Assembly (NCBI GenBank): GCA_963746735.1
Contig: CAVVCO010000016.1
Span: 62,001-126,000 of the forward strand
Direction: 5' to 3'
Length of the DNA stretch: 64,000 nucleotides
DNA from: CAVSWT01 sp963746735
GTDB lineage: Bacteria > Bacteroidota > Ignavibacteria > Ignavibacteriales > Ignavibacteriaceae
Part shown: piece after piece, positions 18,548-27,722 of the stretch
Numbering within the stretch: the first letter of the stretch is position 1
Layout of the letters: each line of letters begins with the position of its first letter
Notes under the pieces: generated by a model
What the model was told of the DNA's origin: nothing
Databases searched by the model: none
What the model saw: the letters and a program-made list of their open reading frames with translations, nothing else
Position numbers and translations under genes: made by a program

Positions 18548-18946
18548 TTGAAAGTGAAAAACAACGAAGTGGGTCGAGACGAAGTAACAATAATAGGTAA
18601 TGGGGTCGTTGTTGAAGGCAAAATGACCTCTAACGGAAATGTTCGAATTGATGGTGTCATCAACGGCGATGTACATGCTCAAGGTAATTTAACTGTTGGT
18701 GAAAATGGTGAAATAAATGGCGAAATAAATTCCGAAAATGTAACCATTGGCGGGAAAGTAATCGGCAGAGTAAATGCTAAAGAAAAAGTACTCCTTGAAC
18801 CAAAATGCGTTTTAAAAGGCGATATCATAACTAAAATTCTTGTTGTTGAAGCCGGCGCTAAGTTTGACGGAAATAGTAAAATGGGCACAGGCTTAAGTAA
18901 CCCGGTTTCTCCATCTTTACCGCCGCCGCCCCTTAATAAAAATTAA
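18548..18946 (+). CDS. Bactofilin (polymer-forming cytoskeletal protein)
   Basis: Protein of 132 residues with the right-handed beta-helix bactofilin core (about 12-110), seen as repeating hydrophobic-glycine turns such as GNVRIDGVINGDVHAQGNLTVG. A short proline-rich tail (SPSLPPPP) follows. It polymerises without nucleotide on the inner membrane and recruits cell wall enzymes, fitting the adjacent M23 peptidase. The start is TTG 18548, set by a strong AAAGGAG site eight bases upstream. The stop overlaps the next ATG by one base, so it is translationally linked to the ATP synthase operon. Confidence 0.9.
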   Translation: MKVKNNEVGRDEVTIIGNGVVVEGKMTSNGNVRIDGVINGDVHAQGNLTVGENGEINGEINSENVTIGGKVIGRVNAKEKVLLEPKCVLKGDIITKILVVEAGAKFDGNSKMGTGLSNPVSPSLPPPPLNKN

Positions 18947-19182
18947 TGGATGAAAATAAAAAGAAGAGTGAAGACTCTAATTCTTTTCTGAATCCGGAAA
19001 TAATTAAGTATCTTGGCTTGGGAACCCAATTGGCAGCCACAGTTGCGGTTATGGTTTTTTTTGGGTATTGGCTGGACTCAAAGTTTAATTCCAAGCCTAT
19101 TCTTACTATTGTTTTTTCCATTTTAGGGGTTGTAGTTGGGATGTATCAATTTATTAAAACAGTTATAAAATCTGATAAATGA
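18946..19182 (+). CDS. AtpZ/AtpI family protein (F-ATPase accessory membrane protein)
   Basis: Small membrane protein of 78 residues with two helices (about 22-44 and 50-70) and a charged N-terminus. Proteins of this AtpZ family lie at the head of F-type ATP synthase operons and are linked to ring assembly or magnesium supply. The start codon overlaps the bactofilin stop (TAATG), and the TGA stop overlaps the next gene's ATG by four bases. No catalytic residues are expected. Confidence 0.82.
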   Translation: MDENKKKSEDSNSFLNPEIIKYLGLGTQLAATVAVMVFFGYWLDSKFNSKPILTIVFSILGVVVGMYQFIKTVIKSDK

Positions 19183-19556
19183 AGCCTCCCATTACTTTAG
19201 TTATTGTTGGTTTGATATTTCCAGTTGTCCTTTTTTGTATCCTATTTCTAATTTATTCTTCCGGGAAAATTCAAAGTACAACTTTCAGTTCATTTGCTAT
19301 TGCCGGGGGACTTACAACATTTAATTTTGTTTTGGGACTTCTCGCCATTAAAATTGGGATTTCACGATCCGATAAAATATTTATATTAAGTATTTTAGGG
19401 GGAATGCTCATTCGGATGATCTTATTACTTGGAGTAGTTTTTATTTCCTTAAAATTCTTGGAAATAAATCACAACAGCTTTATATTTACGGTCTTATTTT
19501 TTTATATTTATTACCTAATTATTGAAATAATTTATCTAAATTTTAAGAGAAAATAG
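19179..19556 (+). CDS. ATP synthase subunit I-like membrane protein
   Basis: A 125-residue protein with four predicted membrane helices (about 5-28, 37-60, 67-92 and 97-120) and a lysine-rich C-terminus. Length, topology and position directly before atpB fit the AtpI/UncI group, which helps c-ring assembly. No motif is strong enough to prove this, so the call rests mostly on context. It overlaps the preceding gene by four bases. Confidence 0.65.
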   Translation: MKPPITLVIVGLIFPVVLFCILFLIYSSGKIQSTTFSSFAIAGGLTTFNFVLGLLAIKIGISRSDKIFILSILGGMLIRMILLLGVVFISLKFLEINHNSFIFTVLFFYIYYLIIEIIYLNFKRK

Positions 19557-19564
19557 CCTTTTTT

Positions 19565-20416
19565 ATGCTTCTGGGATTAGAGATTGACACACTTAAAACC
19601 GTAGCTGATTCAGTTAAAACTTCATCAGGTGAAGGTAGCGGTTGGATACTGCACCATGTTATGGACAGCAGGATAATAGATTTTTCTCCGTTTGGAGAAA
19701 TTCATTTACCCCAGTTGCCTTTAATATTCGGAATTGATATTTCCCCAACTAAGTTTGTTGTATTCATGTGGCTGGTTGCTGTTATTTTAATTTTTTTATT
19801 GATGTTTGTGTCAAAGAAATATAAGACTTCTCTTATTCCTAAAGGTATCACAAATTTTTTTGAAATTATAATTGTATTTGTAAGAGATGAAATTGTTGCT
19901 CCAACAATTGGTAAAGGCTATGAAAAGTTTCTTCCTTATTTACTTACAGTTTTCTTTTTTATTCTGTTTAGTAATATGTTTGGTTTAATTCCATATTCTG
20001 TAACTGTAACAAGTAACATAGCCGTTACAGCAGCTTTGGCAGGGATTACATTTTTTGTTACTCAATTTGGCGGAATAAGAAGTTACGGTTTCTTCGGATA
20101 TTTTAAAAGACTAGTCCCGCATGGAATGCCAAAACCAATTTTACCTTTGATGATTGTAGTTGAGGTACTTGGATTATTTACAAAGCCTTTCGCATTATGT
20201 ATTCGTCTTTTTGCAAACATGATTGCAGGTCACGTTGTAATTTTATCATTACTCGGTTTAATATTTATATTGCATACAGCATTAGTTGCTCCTGTTTCAG
20301 TAGCATTTGCAATATTCATATACTTGCTTGAAATATTAGTAGCTTTAATTCAAGCATATATATTTACAATGCTCTCTTCCTTATTTATAGGAATGGCAGT
20401 TCACATAGAACATTAA
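19565..20416 (+). CDS. atpB: F0F1 ATP synthase subunit a
   Basis: Proton channel subunit of the membrane sector, 283 residues. The diagnostic segment with the essential arginine is CIRLFANMIAGHV (about residues 217-229), preceded by the membrane helices of the channel. The final helix carries ALIQAYIFTMLSSLFIGMAV. The N-terminal extension of about 60 residues before the first helix is common in this phylum. It starts eight bases after the AtpI-like gene. Confidence 0.95.
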   Translation: MLLGLEIDTLKTVADSVKTSSGEGSGWILHHVMDSRIIDFSPFGEIHLPQLPLIFGIDISPTKFVVFMWLVAVILIFLLMFVSKKYKTSLIPKGITNFFEIIIVFVRDEIVAPTIGKGYEKFLPYLLTVFFFILFSNMFGLIPYSVTVTSNIAVTAALAGITFFVTQFGGIRSYGFFGYFKRLVPHGMPKPILPLMIVVEVLGLFTKPFALCIRLFANMIAGHVVILSLLGLIFILHTALVAPVSVAFAIFIYLLEILVALIQAYIFTMLSSLFIGMAVHIEH

Positions 20417-20458
20417 TTTTCAAAAACAATAACTAAAAATAAAAATTAGGAGATAAAA

Positions 20459-20680
20459 ATGGATTTAGCTTGGTTAGGTGCCGGAATCGGTGCAGGTATT
20501 GCAGTAATTGGTGCCGGACTCGGTATTGGTAAACTTGCAGGCATGGCCTTAGAAGCAATGGGCAGACAACCTGAAGCTGCTGGCCCAATCAGAACAGCAA
20601 TGATTATAGCTGCTGCGTTGATTGAAGGTATTGCATTCTTCGCATTAATTATTTGTATTCTTTTAGCAATTAAATCCTAA
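20459..20680 (+). CDS. atpE: F0F1 ATP synthase subunit c
   Basis: Rotor ring subunit of 73 residues: two helices joined by the RQP loop (36-38), with the ion-carrying Glu56 in helix 2. Helix 1 has no glutamine at the sodium-ligand position, and the residues after Glu56 are Gly-Ile rather than Ser-Thr. This argues for proton and not sodium coupling (inference from known c-subunit signatures). A TTAGGAG site precedes ATG 20459. Confidence 0.96.
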   Translation: MDLAWLGAGIGAGIAVIGAGLGIGKLAGMALEAMGRQPEAAGPIRTAMIIAAALIEGIAFFALIICILLAIKS

Positions 20681-20707
20681 AATTTTTAATAAACAGGAAT
20701 TAGAATA

Positions 20708-21250
20708 ATGCTATTCAATTTAAGTTTAGCGGTTATTGCATTAGCTCCCGAGGGCGGTGGAACTTTAATAGATGTTAATCCAGGATTAATTTTTTGGACG
20801 GTAATAACATTCGTGGTATTGATGATTATCCTTACCAAGGTTGCCTGGAAGCCCATTATTGCTGCCTTGAATCAAAGAGAAACTGCTATAACCGAAGCTT
20901 TGGAAAAAGCTGAGAATGCTAAAGAAGAAGCCAGGAAAGTTCTTGATGAAAATCAGGCAAACTTAGTTCATGCTGAAGAAGAAGCTAAAAAGATCGTGGA
21001 TCAGAGTAGAGAATTTGCAGAGAAATTAAAAGAGCAAATGATAATTGAAAGCAAACAGCAGGCTAAAAAAATAATTGAAGATGCAGCGGCAGAGATAGAA
21101 AGACAAAAAGAATCAGCGTTTGATGAATTAAAAAGTCAGGTTGTTCAAATTGCAATTCAGGCAACTGAAAAGATATTGCGCGAAAAAATGGATGCTGAGA
21201 GCCAGAAGAAAATTGTTAATGAATATATTTCAGAGATTACAAAAAATTAA
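20708..21250 (+). CDS. atpF: F0F1 ATP synthase subunit b
   Basis: Peripheral stalk subunit of 180 residues. One membrane helix lies near residues 25-47 (LIFWTVITFVVLMIILTKV), followed by a long charged coiled coil rich in Glu, Lys and Ala and a C-terminal part that binds subunit delta. Only one b-type gene is present. It sits between atpE and atpH with short gaps. Confidence 0.93.
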   Translation: MLFNLSLAVIALAPEGGGTLIDVNPGLIFWTVITFVVLMIILTKVAWKPIIAALNQRETAITEALEKAENAKEEARKVLDENQANLVHAEEEAKKIVDQSREFAEKLKEQMIIESKQQAKKIIEDAAAEIERQKESAFDELKSQVVQIAIQATEKILREKMDAESQKKIVNEYISEITKN

Positions 21251-21252
21251 TC

Positions 21253-21807
21253 ATGGCAGAATATAAGGTTTCAAAAAGATATGCCAATTCTTTGCTTCAA
21301 ACTTCAATTGACGCAAAAAATTTGGAAGAAGCATCGAAGGATATTGAACTTATAGTTAATACTCTGAAGCAATATCATAAGCTGCAATTAATGTTGGAGA
21401 ACCCTGTTGTTAAGCCGGCTTTGAAGCTTTCTATTCTTAATGAAATTTTTCAGAATAAAATTGGCAGTCAAACTACCAAGTTTATAAAATTTATCGTCGA
21501 CAAAGATCGTGAAGACCTGCTTTTTAGTATCTTTCAAAAGTTTTTGGAATTGAAAGATGAATATTTAGGAATTGTTAATGTTGATGTGAAAACTCCGTTT
21601 GGATTTAATTCTGAGCAAGAAGAGCAGTTGAGAAAGAATTTAGAATCAAAGCTAAACAAGAAAATTATTTTTAAGTTCAGTATTGATTCGTCCATGATTG
21701 GCGGTTTTATTGCCAGGGTTGGAGATACAGTTTTTGATGCTTCGGTTAAGCATCAACTTGAAATTTTAAAGAAGCAATTTTTAGAAGGCAGTGCTTCATT
21801 AAATTAA
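21253..21807 (+). CDS. atpH: F0F1 ATP synthase subunit delta
   Basis: Stalk connector of 184 residues. The N-terminal helical domain starts VSKRYANSLLQTS. The C-terminal part has the conserved KKIIFKFSIDSSMIGGFIARVGDTVFDASV segment (IGG-x2-V/A-x-VGD), diagnostic for the family. It starts two bases after atpF, so translation is probably coupled. Confidence 0.93.
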   Translation: MAEYKVSKRYANSLLQTSIDAKNLEEASKDIELIVNTLKQYHKLQLMLENPVVKPALKLSILNEIFQNKIGSQTTKFIKFIVDKDREDLLFSIFQKFLELKDEYLGIVNVDVKTPFGFNSEQEEQLRKNLESKLNKKIIFKFSIDSSMIGGFIARVGDTVFDASVKHQLEILKKQFLEGSASLN

Positions 21808-21834
21808 TTTGAGAAATCAAAAAGGAATTTGAAA

Positions 21835-23394
21835 ATGGCAGAAGTTAAACCAGATGAAATATCCGCGATACTTAGGAAGCAGTTATCAGGTTTTGAAAGT
21901 GAAGTAGATATTTATGATGTTGGTACAGTTTTACAGATTGGCGATGGTATTGCGCGAGTTTATGGTTTGTCTAAAGTTATGGCAAGCGAATTAGTCGAAT
22001 TTCCAAATGATGTTTTCGGAATGGTCCTTAACTTAGATGAAGATAGTGTAGGCTGTGTTCTTTTTGGTGAGTCTTCACTGGTGAAAGAAGGTGATACAGT
22101 AAAGAGAACAAAACGTGTTGCTTCAATGCCTATTGGTGAGGAAATGCTTGGTAGAGTAATAACTCCACTTGGTGTGCCGATAGATGGCAAAGGTGCTATA
22201 AATGCTACAGAGTTTAGGCCTATAGAAAGAAAAGCTCTTGGTGTTATTCAAAGGCAGTCTGTTAAAGAACCACTGCAAACTGGAATTGTTGCTGTCGATT
22301 CAATGATTCCAATTGGACGCGGACAAAGAGAATTAATTATTGGTGATAGGCAAACCGGTAAAACTGCCGTAGCAATTGATACGATCATAAATCAAAAATA
22401 TACTCATTCTGAGGAAGCAAAAAAAATAGGCGTGAAACCTGTTTATTGTATTTATGTTGCTATCGGCCAAAAGAGTTCGACAGTTGCTCAAGTAGTTGCT
22501 AAATTGCAAGAACAAGGTGCAATGGAATATACAACAGTAATATCCGCATCAGCTTCTGATCCGGCGCCATTGCAATTTATTTCTCCTTATTCAGGAGCTA
22601 CTTTAGGTGAATTTTATCGGGATAATGGAAAACATGCATTAGTTATTTATGATGACCTTTCCAAACAAGCTGCGGCATACCGCGAACTTTCATTATTATT
22701 AAAAAGGCCTCCAGGACGTGAAGCTTATCCTGGTGATGTTTTTTATCTTCACTCAAGATTATTAGAAAGAGCTTCTAAATTAAGTGATGAACTTGGCGGT
22801 GGAAGCTTAACTGCACTACCAATTATTGAAACCCAACAGGGTGACGTTTCAGCTTATATTCCGACAAACGTTATTTCTATTACTGACGGCCAGATTTATC
22901 TTGAATCAAATTTATTTAATGCCGGTGTAAGGCCAGCTATTAACGTTGGTATTTCCGTTTCTCGTGTAGGCGGCAGCGCACAAATTAAAGCAATGAAAAA
23001 AATGGCTGGAACCCTCAAACTTGATTTGGCTCAATATAGAGAGTTGGAAGCTTTTGCTAAGTTCGGTTCTGACCTTGATAAATCTACCCAAAGAACTTTG
23101 GCTAAGGGTGCAAGGCTTGTTGAGTTACTGAAACAAGGTCAATATCAACCGGTTTCCGTAGAAAAACAAGTTATCAGCTTGTATCTAGGGACTAATGGTT
23201 ATCTTGATGATATAGCTATTTATGATGTTAAAAGATTCGAGAAAGAAGCACTTGAATTTTTTGAAGTCAAGTATAATGATATATTTGAAACTATTAAAAA
23301 AGAAAAAGATTTGAGTCCTGAAACTGTAGAAAAAATTAAAAAAGCCGGCTCGGAATTTTTGAATGTATTTAAGAAAAGTACTAAAGAGAGTTAG
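21835..23394 (+). CDS. atpA: F0F1 ATP synthase subunit alpha
   Basis: Nucleotide-binding, non-catalytic subunit of the F1 head, 519 residues. The Walker A motif is GDRQTGKT, followed by the normal alpha-subunit blocks (RPPGREAYPGDVFYLHSRLLERA and the VGGSAQIKAMKK region). ATG 21835 is preferred to TTG 21829 because an AAAGGAA site lies about eight bases before it. Typical length, no interruptions. Confidence 0.97.
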   Translation: MAEVKPDEISAILRKQLSGFESEVDIYDVGTVLQIGDGIARVYGLSKVMASELVEFPNDVFGMVLNLDEDSVGCVLFGESSLVKEGDTVKRTKRVASMPIGEEMLGRVITPLGVPIDGKGAINATEFRPIERKALGVIQRQSVKEPLQTGIVAVDSMIPIGRGQRELIIGDRQTGKTAVAIDTIINQKYTHSEEAKKIGVKPVYCIYVAIGQKSSTVAQVVAKLQEQGAMEYTTVISASASDPAPLQFISPYSGATLGEFYRDNGKHALVIYDDLSKQAAAYRELSLLLKRPPGREAYPGDVFYLHSRLLERASKLSDELGGGSLTALPIIETQQGDVSAYIPTNVISITDGQIYLESNLFNAGVRPAINVGISVSRVGGSAQIKAMKKMAGTLKLDLAQYRELEAFAKFGSDLDKSTQRTLAKGARLVELLKQGQYQPVSVEKQVISLYLGTNGYLDDIAIYDVKRFEKEALEFFEVKYNDIFETIKKEKDLSPETVEKIKKAGSEFLNVFKKSTKES

Positions 23395-23403
23395 AAATAA
23401 TTC

Positions 23404-24285
23404 ATGGCAACTTTACGCGATTTAAAAATAAGAATAAAAGGCGTTAAGAATACGCAGCAAATAACAAAGGCAATGAAAATGGTTGCCGCTGCAAAGCTGC
23501 GCAGGGCACAGGAAAACATTGTAAATGCACGCCCTTACGCTAAAAATATTTCTGTTTTACTTTCGCACCTCGTGCCTGAAGATGATTTAAATGAAAATCC
23601 AATGGTTACACAACGCAGCGAAATAAATAACATTGCAATTGTTGTTGTAACAGCTGATAGAGGCTTATGCGGCGCATTTAATATGAATATTGTTAAAGAA
23701 TCTTTAAGATATGTTAATGAAGATCTAAATAACAAATCAGTAAATGTAAGTTATTTCTGTGTCGGTAAAAAAGGTTATGATTATTTCAGCAAACGTGATT
23801 ATAACGTAACTCATAAAAAAATTGGATTCTTTTCTTCACTTGTTTATGAAGATGCTTTATCTATAACAAATGAGCTGATAAAAAATTATCTTGATGGAGC
23901 TTTTGATAAAGTAATTGTTATCTACAATGAATTTAAATCAATCATACAACAGAAAATAGTTGTTGAACAAATTCTACCTGTACCCTTGAAACATGAAACA
24001 AATAAAAAAGAAAATGTACCGCCGAATTATATTTATGAACCTGATCAGAAATCGATATTTGAATATTTGCTGCCAAAATATTTGAAGGCGCAGGTGTGGA
24101 GAATTTTACTTGAATCTAATGCCTCTGAACAGGGAGCTAAGATGACAGCAATGGATAATGCTACTACAAACGCAAAAGAATTAATTAGAACTTTACAGCT
24201 TACTTATAATAAGGAAAGGCAAGCTGCAATTACGAAAGAAATTTTAGAAATTGTTTCCGGTGCAAATGCGCTTCAGGCCAGCTAA
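23404..24285 (+). CDS. atpG: F0F1 ATP synthase subunit gamma
   Basis: Rotating central shaft of F1, 293 residues. The N-terminal helix (ATLRDLKIRIKGVKNTQQITKAMKMVAAAKLRRAQ) and the C-terminal helix (MTAMDNATTNAKELI, ending ITKEILEIVSGANAL) are both conserved. It is the last ATP synthase gene here: beta and epsilon (atpD, atpC) do not follow, as ffh comes next. A separate atpDC locus, as in Chlorobi and many Bacteroidota, is expected elsewhere. Confidence 0.96.
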   Translation: MATLRDLKIRIKGVKNTQQITKAMKMVAAAKLRRAQENIVNARPYAKNISVLLSHLVPEDDLNENPMVTQRSEINNIAIVVVTADRGLCGAFNMNIVKESLRYVNEDLNNKSVNVSYFCVGKKGYDYFSKRDYNVTHKKIGFFSSLVYEDALSITNELIKNYLDGAFDKVIVIYNEFKSIIQQKIVVEQILPVPLKHETNKKENVPPNYIYEPDQKSIFEYLLPKYLKAQVWRILLESNASEQGAKMTAMDNATTNAKELIRTLQLTYNKERQAAITKEILEIVSGANALQAS

Positions 24286-24324
24286 TTTTAATTATAAAAT
24301 TGTTAGATTAGATGTTGAAATAAA

Positions 24325-25647
24325 ATGTTAGAAGAATTATCTCTTAAGCTTGATACTGCTCTAAAAAAAGTTCGCGGACAGGGCAAGCTTACTGAAAAAA
24401 ATATTTCCGATACTTTAAGAGAAATTCGCCGTGTTCTTTTAGATGCTGATGTAAATTATAAAGTAGCTAAAGATTTTATTGATAAAGTTTCACAAAAGGC
24501 TTTAGGGCAGGAAGTAGTTGCTTCCATAACTCCAGGACAGCTTATCACTAAAATCATTCATGATGAGCTTACTGAATTGCTTGGCGGCGCTCAAAGTGAA
24601 CTGAAATTTAGTGGAACCGGAAGTACAATTATTTTAGTGGTAGGTTTACAAGGTTCCGGTAAAACTACATTTTCAGGAAAGCTTGCAAGGAAGCTTAAAG
24701 AGAGCGGTCAAAAAGTTTTACTTGTTGCAGCAGATATTTATAGGCCTGCGGCTATTGATCAATTAAAAACTCTGGGTGCTCAAATATCGGTTCCGGTATT
24801 TTCTATTGAAGAAAAAGATGCAAGAAAAACTGTTTCCGAAGCTTTAAAGTTTGCCAAAGAAAAAAATCTAAACACTATCATCATTGATACTGCAGGCCGT
24901 CTTCATGTTGATGAAGAAATGATGACAGAAGTTGCAGATATTAAAAATTTAGTTAAGCCGACTGAAACTTTATTCGTAGTTGATTCCATGACTGGGCAGG
25001 ATGCAGTTAATTCTGCAAAAGCATTTAATGAAAAAGTTGTTTATGATGGAATTGTTCTTACAAAATTAGACGGTGATGCCAGAGGTGGTGCGGCACTTTC
25101 AATCCGCTCTGTTGTTGGTAAGCCGATTAAATTTATAAGTAACGGAGAAAAGCTAGATGCATTAGAAAGTTTTTATCCGGAGCGTTTAGCATCAAGAATT
25201 TTAGGTAAAGGCGACATAGTATCGCTGGTTGAAAAGGCCCAAGAGAATTATGATGAGCTTGAAACTGCACGGTTAGAAGAAAAATTAAAGAAAAATAAAT
25301 TTGATTTTGAAGATTTTCTTAAGCAAATTAAAGCAATTAAGAAAATGGGTTCTCTGACTTCCTTGCTTGGAATGATTCCCGGGCTTGGTTCTCAGTTAAA
25401 AAATACAAAAATTGATGATAATGCACTTGTTAAAGTTGAAGCAATTATCAATTCGATGACCCGAAAAGAGCGTGAACAGCCTAAAATTTTGAACGGAAGC
25501 AGAAGAAAAAGAATTGCTAGAGGCAGTGGAACTTCTATTCAAGATGTTAATCGCTTAGTAAAACAGTTTGATGACATGAAAAGAATGATGAGTAAATTTT
25601 CAAAAAGAGGTTTCAATAATTCATTAAATAATATTAAATTCAATTGA
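24325..25647 (+). CDS. ffh: Signal recognition particle protein Ffh
   Basis: GTPase that delivers nascent membrane proteins to FtsY and the translocon, 440 residues. It has an N domain (1-85), a G domain with the P-loop GLQGSGKTTFSGKLA near 109-123, DTAGR near 190 and TKLDGDARGG near 247, and a methionine-rich M domain (about 325-440). The M domain has the RNA-binding RRKRIARGSGTSIQDVNRLVKQF segment. Start at ATG 24325; stop is TGA. It precedes rpsP as in many bacteria. Confidence 0.97.
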   Translation: MLEELSLKLDTALKKVRGQGKLTEKNISDTLREIRRVLLDADVNYKVAKDFIDKVSQKALGQEVVASITPGQLITKIIHDELTELLGGAQSELKFSGTGSTIILVVGLQGSGKTTFSGKLARKLKESGQKVLLVAADIYRPAAIDQLKTLGAQISVPVFSIEEKDARKTVSEALKFAKEKNLNTIIIDTAGRLHVDEEMMTEVADIKNLVKPTETLFVVDSMTGQDAVNSAKAFNEKVVYDGIVLTKLDGDARGGAALSIRSVVGKPIKFISNGEKLDALESFYPERLASRILGKGDIVSLVEKAQENYDELETARLEEKLKKNKFDFEDFLKQIKAIKKMGSLTSLLGMIPGLGSQLKNTKIDDNALVKVEAIINSMTRKEREQPKILNGSRRKRIARGSGTSIQDVNRLVKQFDDMKRMMSKFSKRGFNNSLNNIKFN

Positions 25648-25680
25648 AAAAAAGAGATATAATCTGGAGGTTAAAATAAT

Positions 25681-26187
25681 TTGTCTGTTAAGCTAAGACT
25701 GAGAAGAATGGGAAAAAAGAAACAGCCTATATACAAGGTTGTTGCTGCTGATTCCAGATCTCCTCGAGACGGAAAATTTTTAGAATCGATTGGTTTATAT
25801 AATCCATTGACCGATCCTTCTATAATTGAAATAAAAGAAGAAAGAGCCTTATATTGGTTAAGCGTTGGTGCGCAGCCAACTGATACAGTAAAGAGTCTTT
25901 TATCAAAAAAAGGTATACTATTAAAAAGAGAATTAATTCGTAAGGGATTATCTGAAGATAAGGTTGAAGCAGAGTTAGAAAGCTGGAAAATACAAAAAGA
26001 AGCAAAAACTAAGGGAGCGAGCTCGACAAAAAAAGCCAAGTCCGCAACTAAAACCGAAGCTACAACTGAGAGCGAAAAAGAAGTTTCTACTGGAAAAGCC
26101 ATAAATGAAGAAGAAAAAAGTATCGACGAAGGTACAGCAGAAGTAAAGGGCGCTGCTTCTGAAGAGACAGCCACTGATAAAGAATAA
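25681..26187 (+). CDS. rpsP: 30S ribosomal protein S16 with low-complexity C-terminal extension
   Basis: Ribosomal protein S16: residues 1-80 carry the family core (VKLRLRRMGKKKQPIYKVVAADSRSPRDGKFLESIGLYNP). The protein is 168 residues against about 80-90 in E. coli. The last 65 are low-complexity Lys/Glu/Ala/Thr sequence, an extension often seen in Bacteroidota S16. The start is TTG 25681, set by the strong TCTGGAGG site about ten bases before it; no ATG is available at the right place. It heads the rpsP-khpA-rimM-trmD-rplS operon. Confidence 0.94.
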   Translation: MSVKLRLRRMGKKKQPIYKVVAADSRSPRDGKFLESIGLYNPLTDPSIIEIKEERALYWLSVGAQPTDTVKSLLSKKGILLKRELIRKGLSEDKVEAELESWKIQKEAKTKGASSTKKAKSATKTEATTESEKEVSTGKAINEEEKSIDEGTAEVKGAASEETATDKE

Positions 26188-26282
26188 ATAGTATCATTCT
26201 CCAGAATTTCTTTTCAATGGATGTCTTCTGTACATTTATTACTTAAAGCTCCCGAGCTTAAAAATATAGGAGGCTTCTTTCT

Positions 26283-26516
26283 ATGAAAGAATTCATTGAA
26301 TTTATTGCGAAGCACTTGGTAGACAGTCCGGAAGGTGTCGTGATTGACGAAAAAACACCGGAAGAAAACAAGGTTGTACTTTCTTTAAAAGTGCAGGCAG
26401 ATGATGTCGGCAAAGTAATCGGGAAACAGGGCAAAACTGCCCAAGCGATGAGAACTTTGTTAACTGCAATTGCTGCTAAGGAAGGTAAAAGAGCTATTTT
26501 AGAAATTCTGGATTAA
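26283..26516 (+). CDS. khpA: KH-domain RNA-binding protein KhpA
   Basis: Small RNA-binding protein of 77 residues with one KH domain. The GxxG loop appears in VIGKQGKTAQAMRTLL, and the N-terminus (MKEFIEFIAKHLVDSPEGV) is typical of the family encoded between rpsP and rimM. It binds many RNAs and affects cell division in Gram-positives; its role in this phylum is unproven. A very strong TAGGAGG site precedes ATG 26283. Confidence 0.93.
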   Translation: MKEFIEFIAKHLVDSPEGVVIDEKTPEENKVVLSLKVQADDVGKVIGKQGKTAQAMRTLLTAIAAKEGKRAILEILD

Positions 26517-26531
26517 TTACCTGTTCTATTT

Positions 26532-27047
26532 GTGAACGAGTATTTTCTTATTGCTAAAATCATTTCAACTGTTGGAAAAGATGGTTTTGTTAAAATTTTA
26601 TCTTTTTCTGATTTTCCAGAACGGTTCTTTGATTTAAAAAAAGTTTATTTAGATTTTTTTGGAGAAAAAAAAGAATTCCTAGTTGATGCCGTAAAACATC
26701 AAAATAATTTTTTCTCCATAAAATTTAAAAACTTTGATAGTGAAAGTGATGTGCACGTTCTTTTAGGAAAAGAGATATTTGTTGATGAAGCAAATACGGT
26801 TAAACTTCCTGAAAATTATTTTTTCATTCACGATTTAATCGGAAGTACTGTATTTCGGAATGAAATAGAAATCGGTAAAATTAAAGATGTTCTTTCTTAT
26901 CCTGCAAATGATGTTTATTTGATTGAAGATAATAAAGGTTCGGAATTATTAATTCCTGCTTTATCTGAATTAATTGAAAGTTTTGATCCCAAAGAAAAAA
27001 TTTTGACCTTAAAACCGGGTGAAGAGTTATACGATGATGAGGATTGA
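26532..27047 (+). CDS. rimM: Ribosome maturation factor RimM
   Basis: Helps 30S head assembly by binding S19, 171 residues. The N-terminal barrel begins FLIAKIISTVGKDGFVKILSFSDFPERF. The C-terminal PRC-barrel part carries HDLIGSTVF and LLIPALSELIESFDP, as expected. Here the N-terminal GxHGxxG motif is reduced to STVGKDG. The start is GTG 26532. The TGA stop overlaps the trmD start region. Confidence 0.9.
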   Translation: MNEYFLIAKIISTVGKDGFVKILSFSDFPERFFDLKKVYLDFFGEKKEFLVDAVKHQNNFFSIKFKNFDSESDVHVLLGKEIFVDEANTVKLPENYFFIHDLIGSTVFRNEIEIGKIKDVLSYPANDVYLIEDNKGSELLIPALSELIESFDPKEKILTLKPGEELYDDED

Positions 27048-27711
27048 TATTATTTCTGCTGTTCCTGATCTTCTCAAAAGTCCTCTTGAGTACAGTATTT
27101 TAAAAAGAGCTAAAGATAAAAAGAAAGCAGAAATTTATCTACATAATCTTAGGGATTTTGCCTTTGATAAGCATAAGCAGATTGATGATAAACCTTTCGG
27201 CGGTGGTTCTGGAATGGTTTTAAAGCCAGAACCTTTTTTTGAATGTATAGAAAGCCTGTTAGAAAAGAGAAATTATCAGCATATAATTTTCACTTCACCT
27301 AAAGGAAAAATCTTTAATCAGCAGTACGCTAACAAACTTTCGTTAGCTGAAAATATTTTGATTATAGCCGGGCATTATAAAGAAATTGATGACCGTGTTA
27401 GAGAAAAATTTGCAACTGATGAAATATCAATTGGAAATTTTGTTCTTACCGGCGGCGAGCTTCCGGCATTAATTATTACCGATGCAGTTGTTCGACTTAT
27501 CCCCGGTGTTCTTAACGATAGTGAATCTGCTCTTAACGATTCTTTTCAGGATGGAGAAATTATTGAAGCTCCTCATTATACAAGGCCTGCAGAATACAGA
27601 GGTATGAAAGTTCCTGAAGTTTTACTATCTGGAAATGAAAAGAAAATTAAAGAATGGAAAAAAGAGCAGTCAAAAATACTAACTCATAAATGGAAAAATT
27701 ATAACAATTAG
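27034..27711 (+). CDS. trmD: tRNA (guanine-N1)-methyltransferase TrmD
   Basis: Methylates G37 of tRNAs read at CCN/CUN/CGG codons, using SAM bound in a trefoil knot; 225 residues. The knot motifs are AGHYKEIDDRV and SIGNFVLTGGELPALI, and PFGGGSGMVLKPEPFFE is the family block near residue 50. Start at ATG 27034 (27037 is possible), with GGTGAAGAG seven bases upstream and overlapping rimM by 14 bases, so translation is likely coupled. The GTG at 27019 is a less likely start. Confidence 0.96.
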   Translation: MMRIDIISAVPDLLKSPLEYSILKRAKDKKKAEIYLHNLRDFAFDKHKQIDDKPFGGGSGMVLKPEPFFECIESLLEKRNYQHIIFTSPKGKIFNQQYANKLSLAENILIIAGHYKEIDDRVREKFATDEISIGNFVLTGGELPALIITDAVVRLIPGVLNDSESALNDSFQDGEIIEAPHYTRPAEYRGMKVPEVLLSGNEKKIKEWKKEQSKILTHKWKNYNN

Positions 27712-27722
27712 CGGAGAATATA

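Noticed and set aside
25671..26174. Long open frame (167 codons) on the minus strand over rpsP
   Set aside because: It mirrors the low-complexity Lys/Glu/Ala tail of S16, has no family signature and lies antisense to a certain ribosomal gene.
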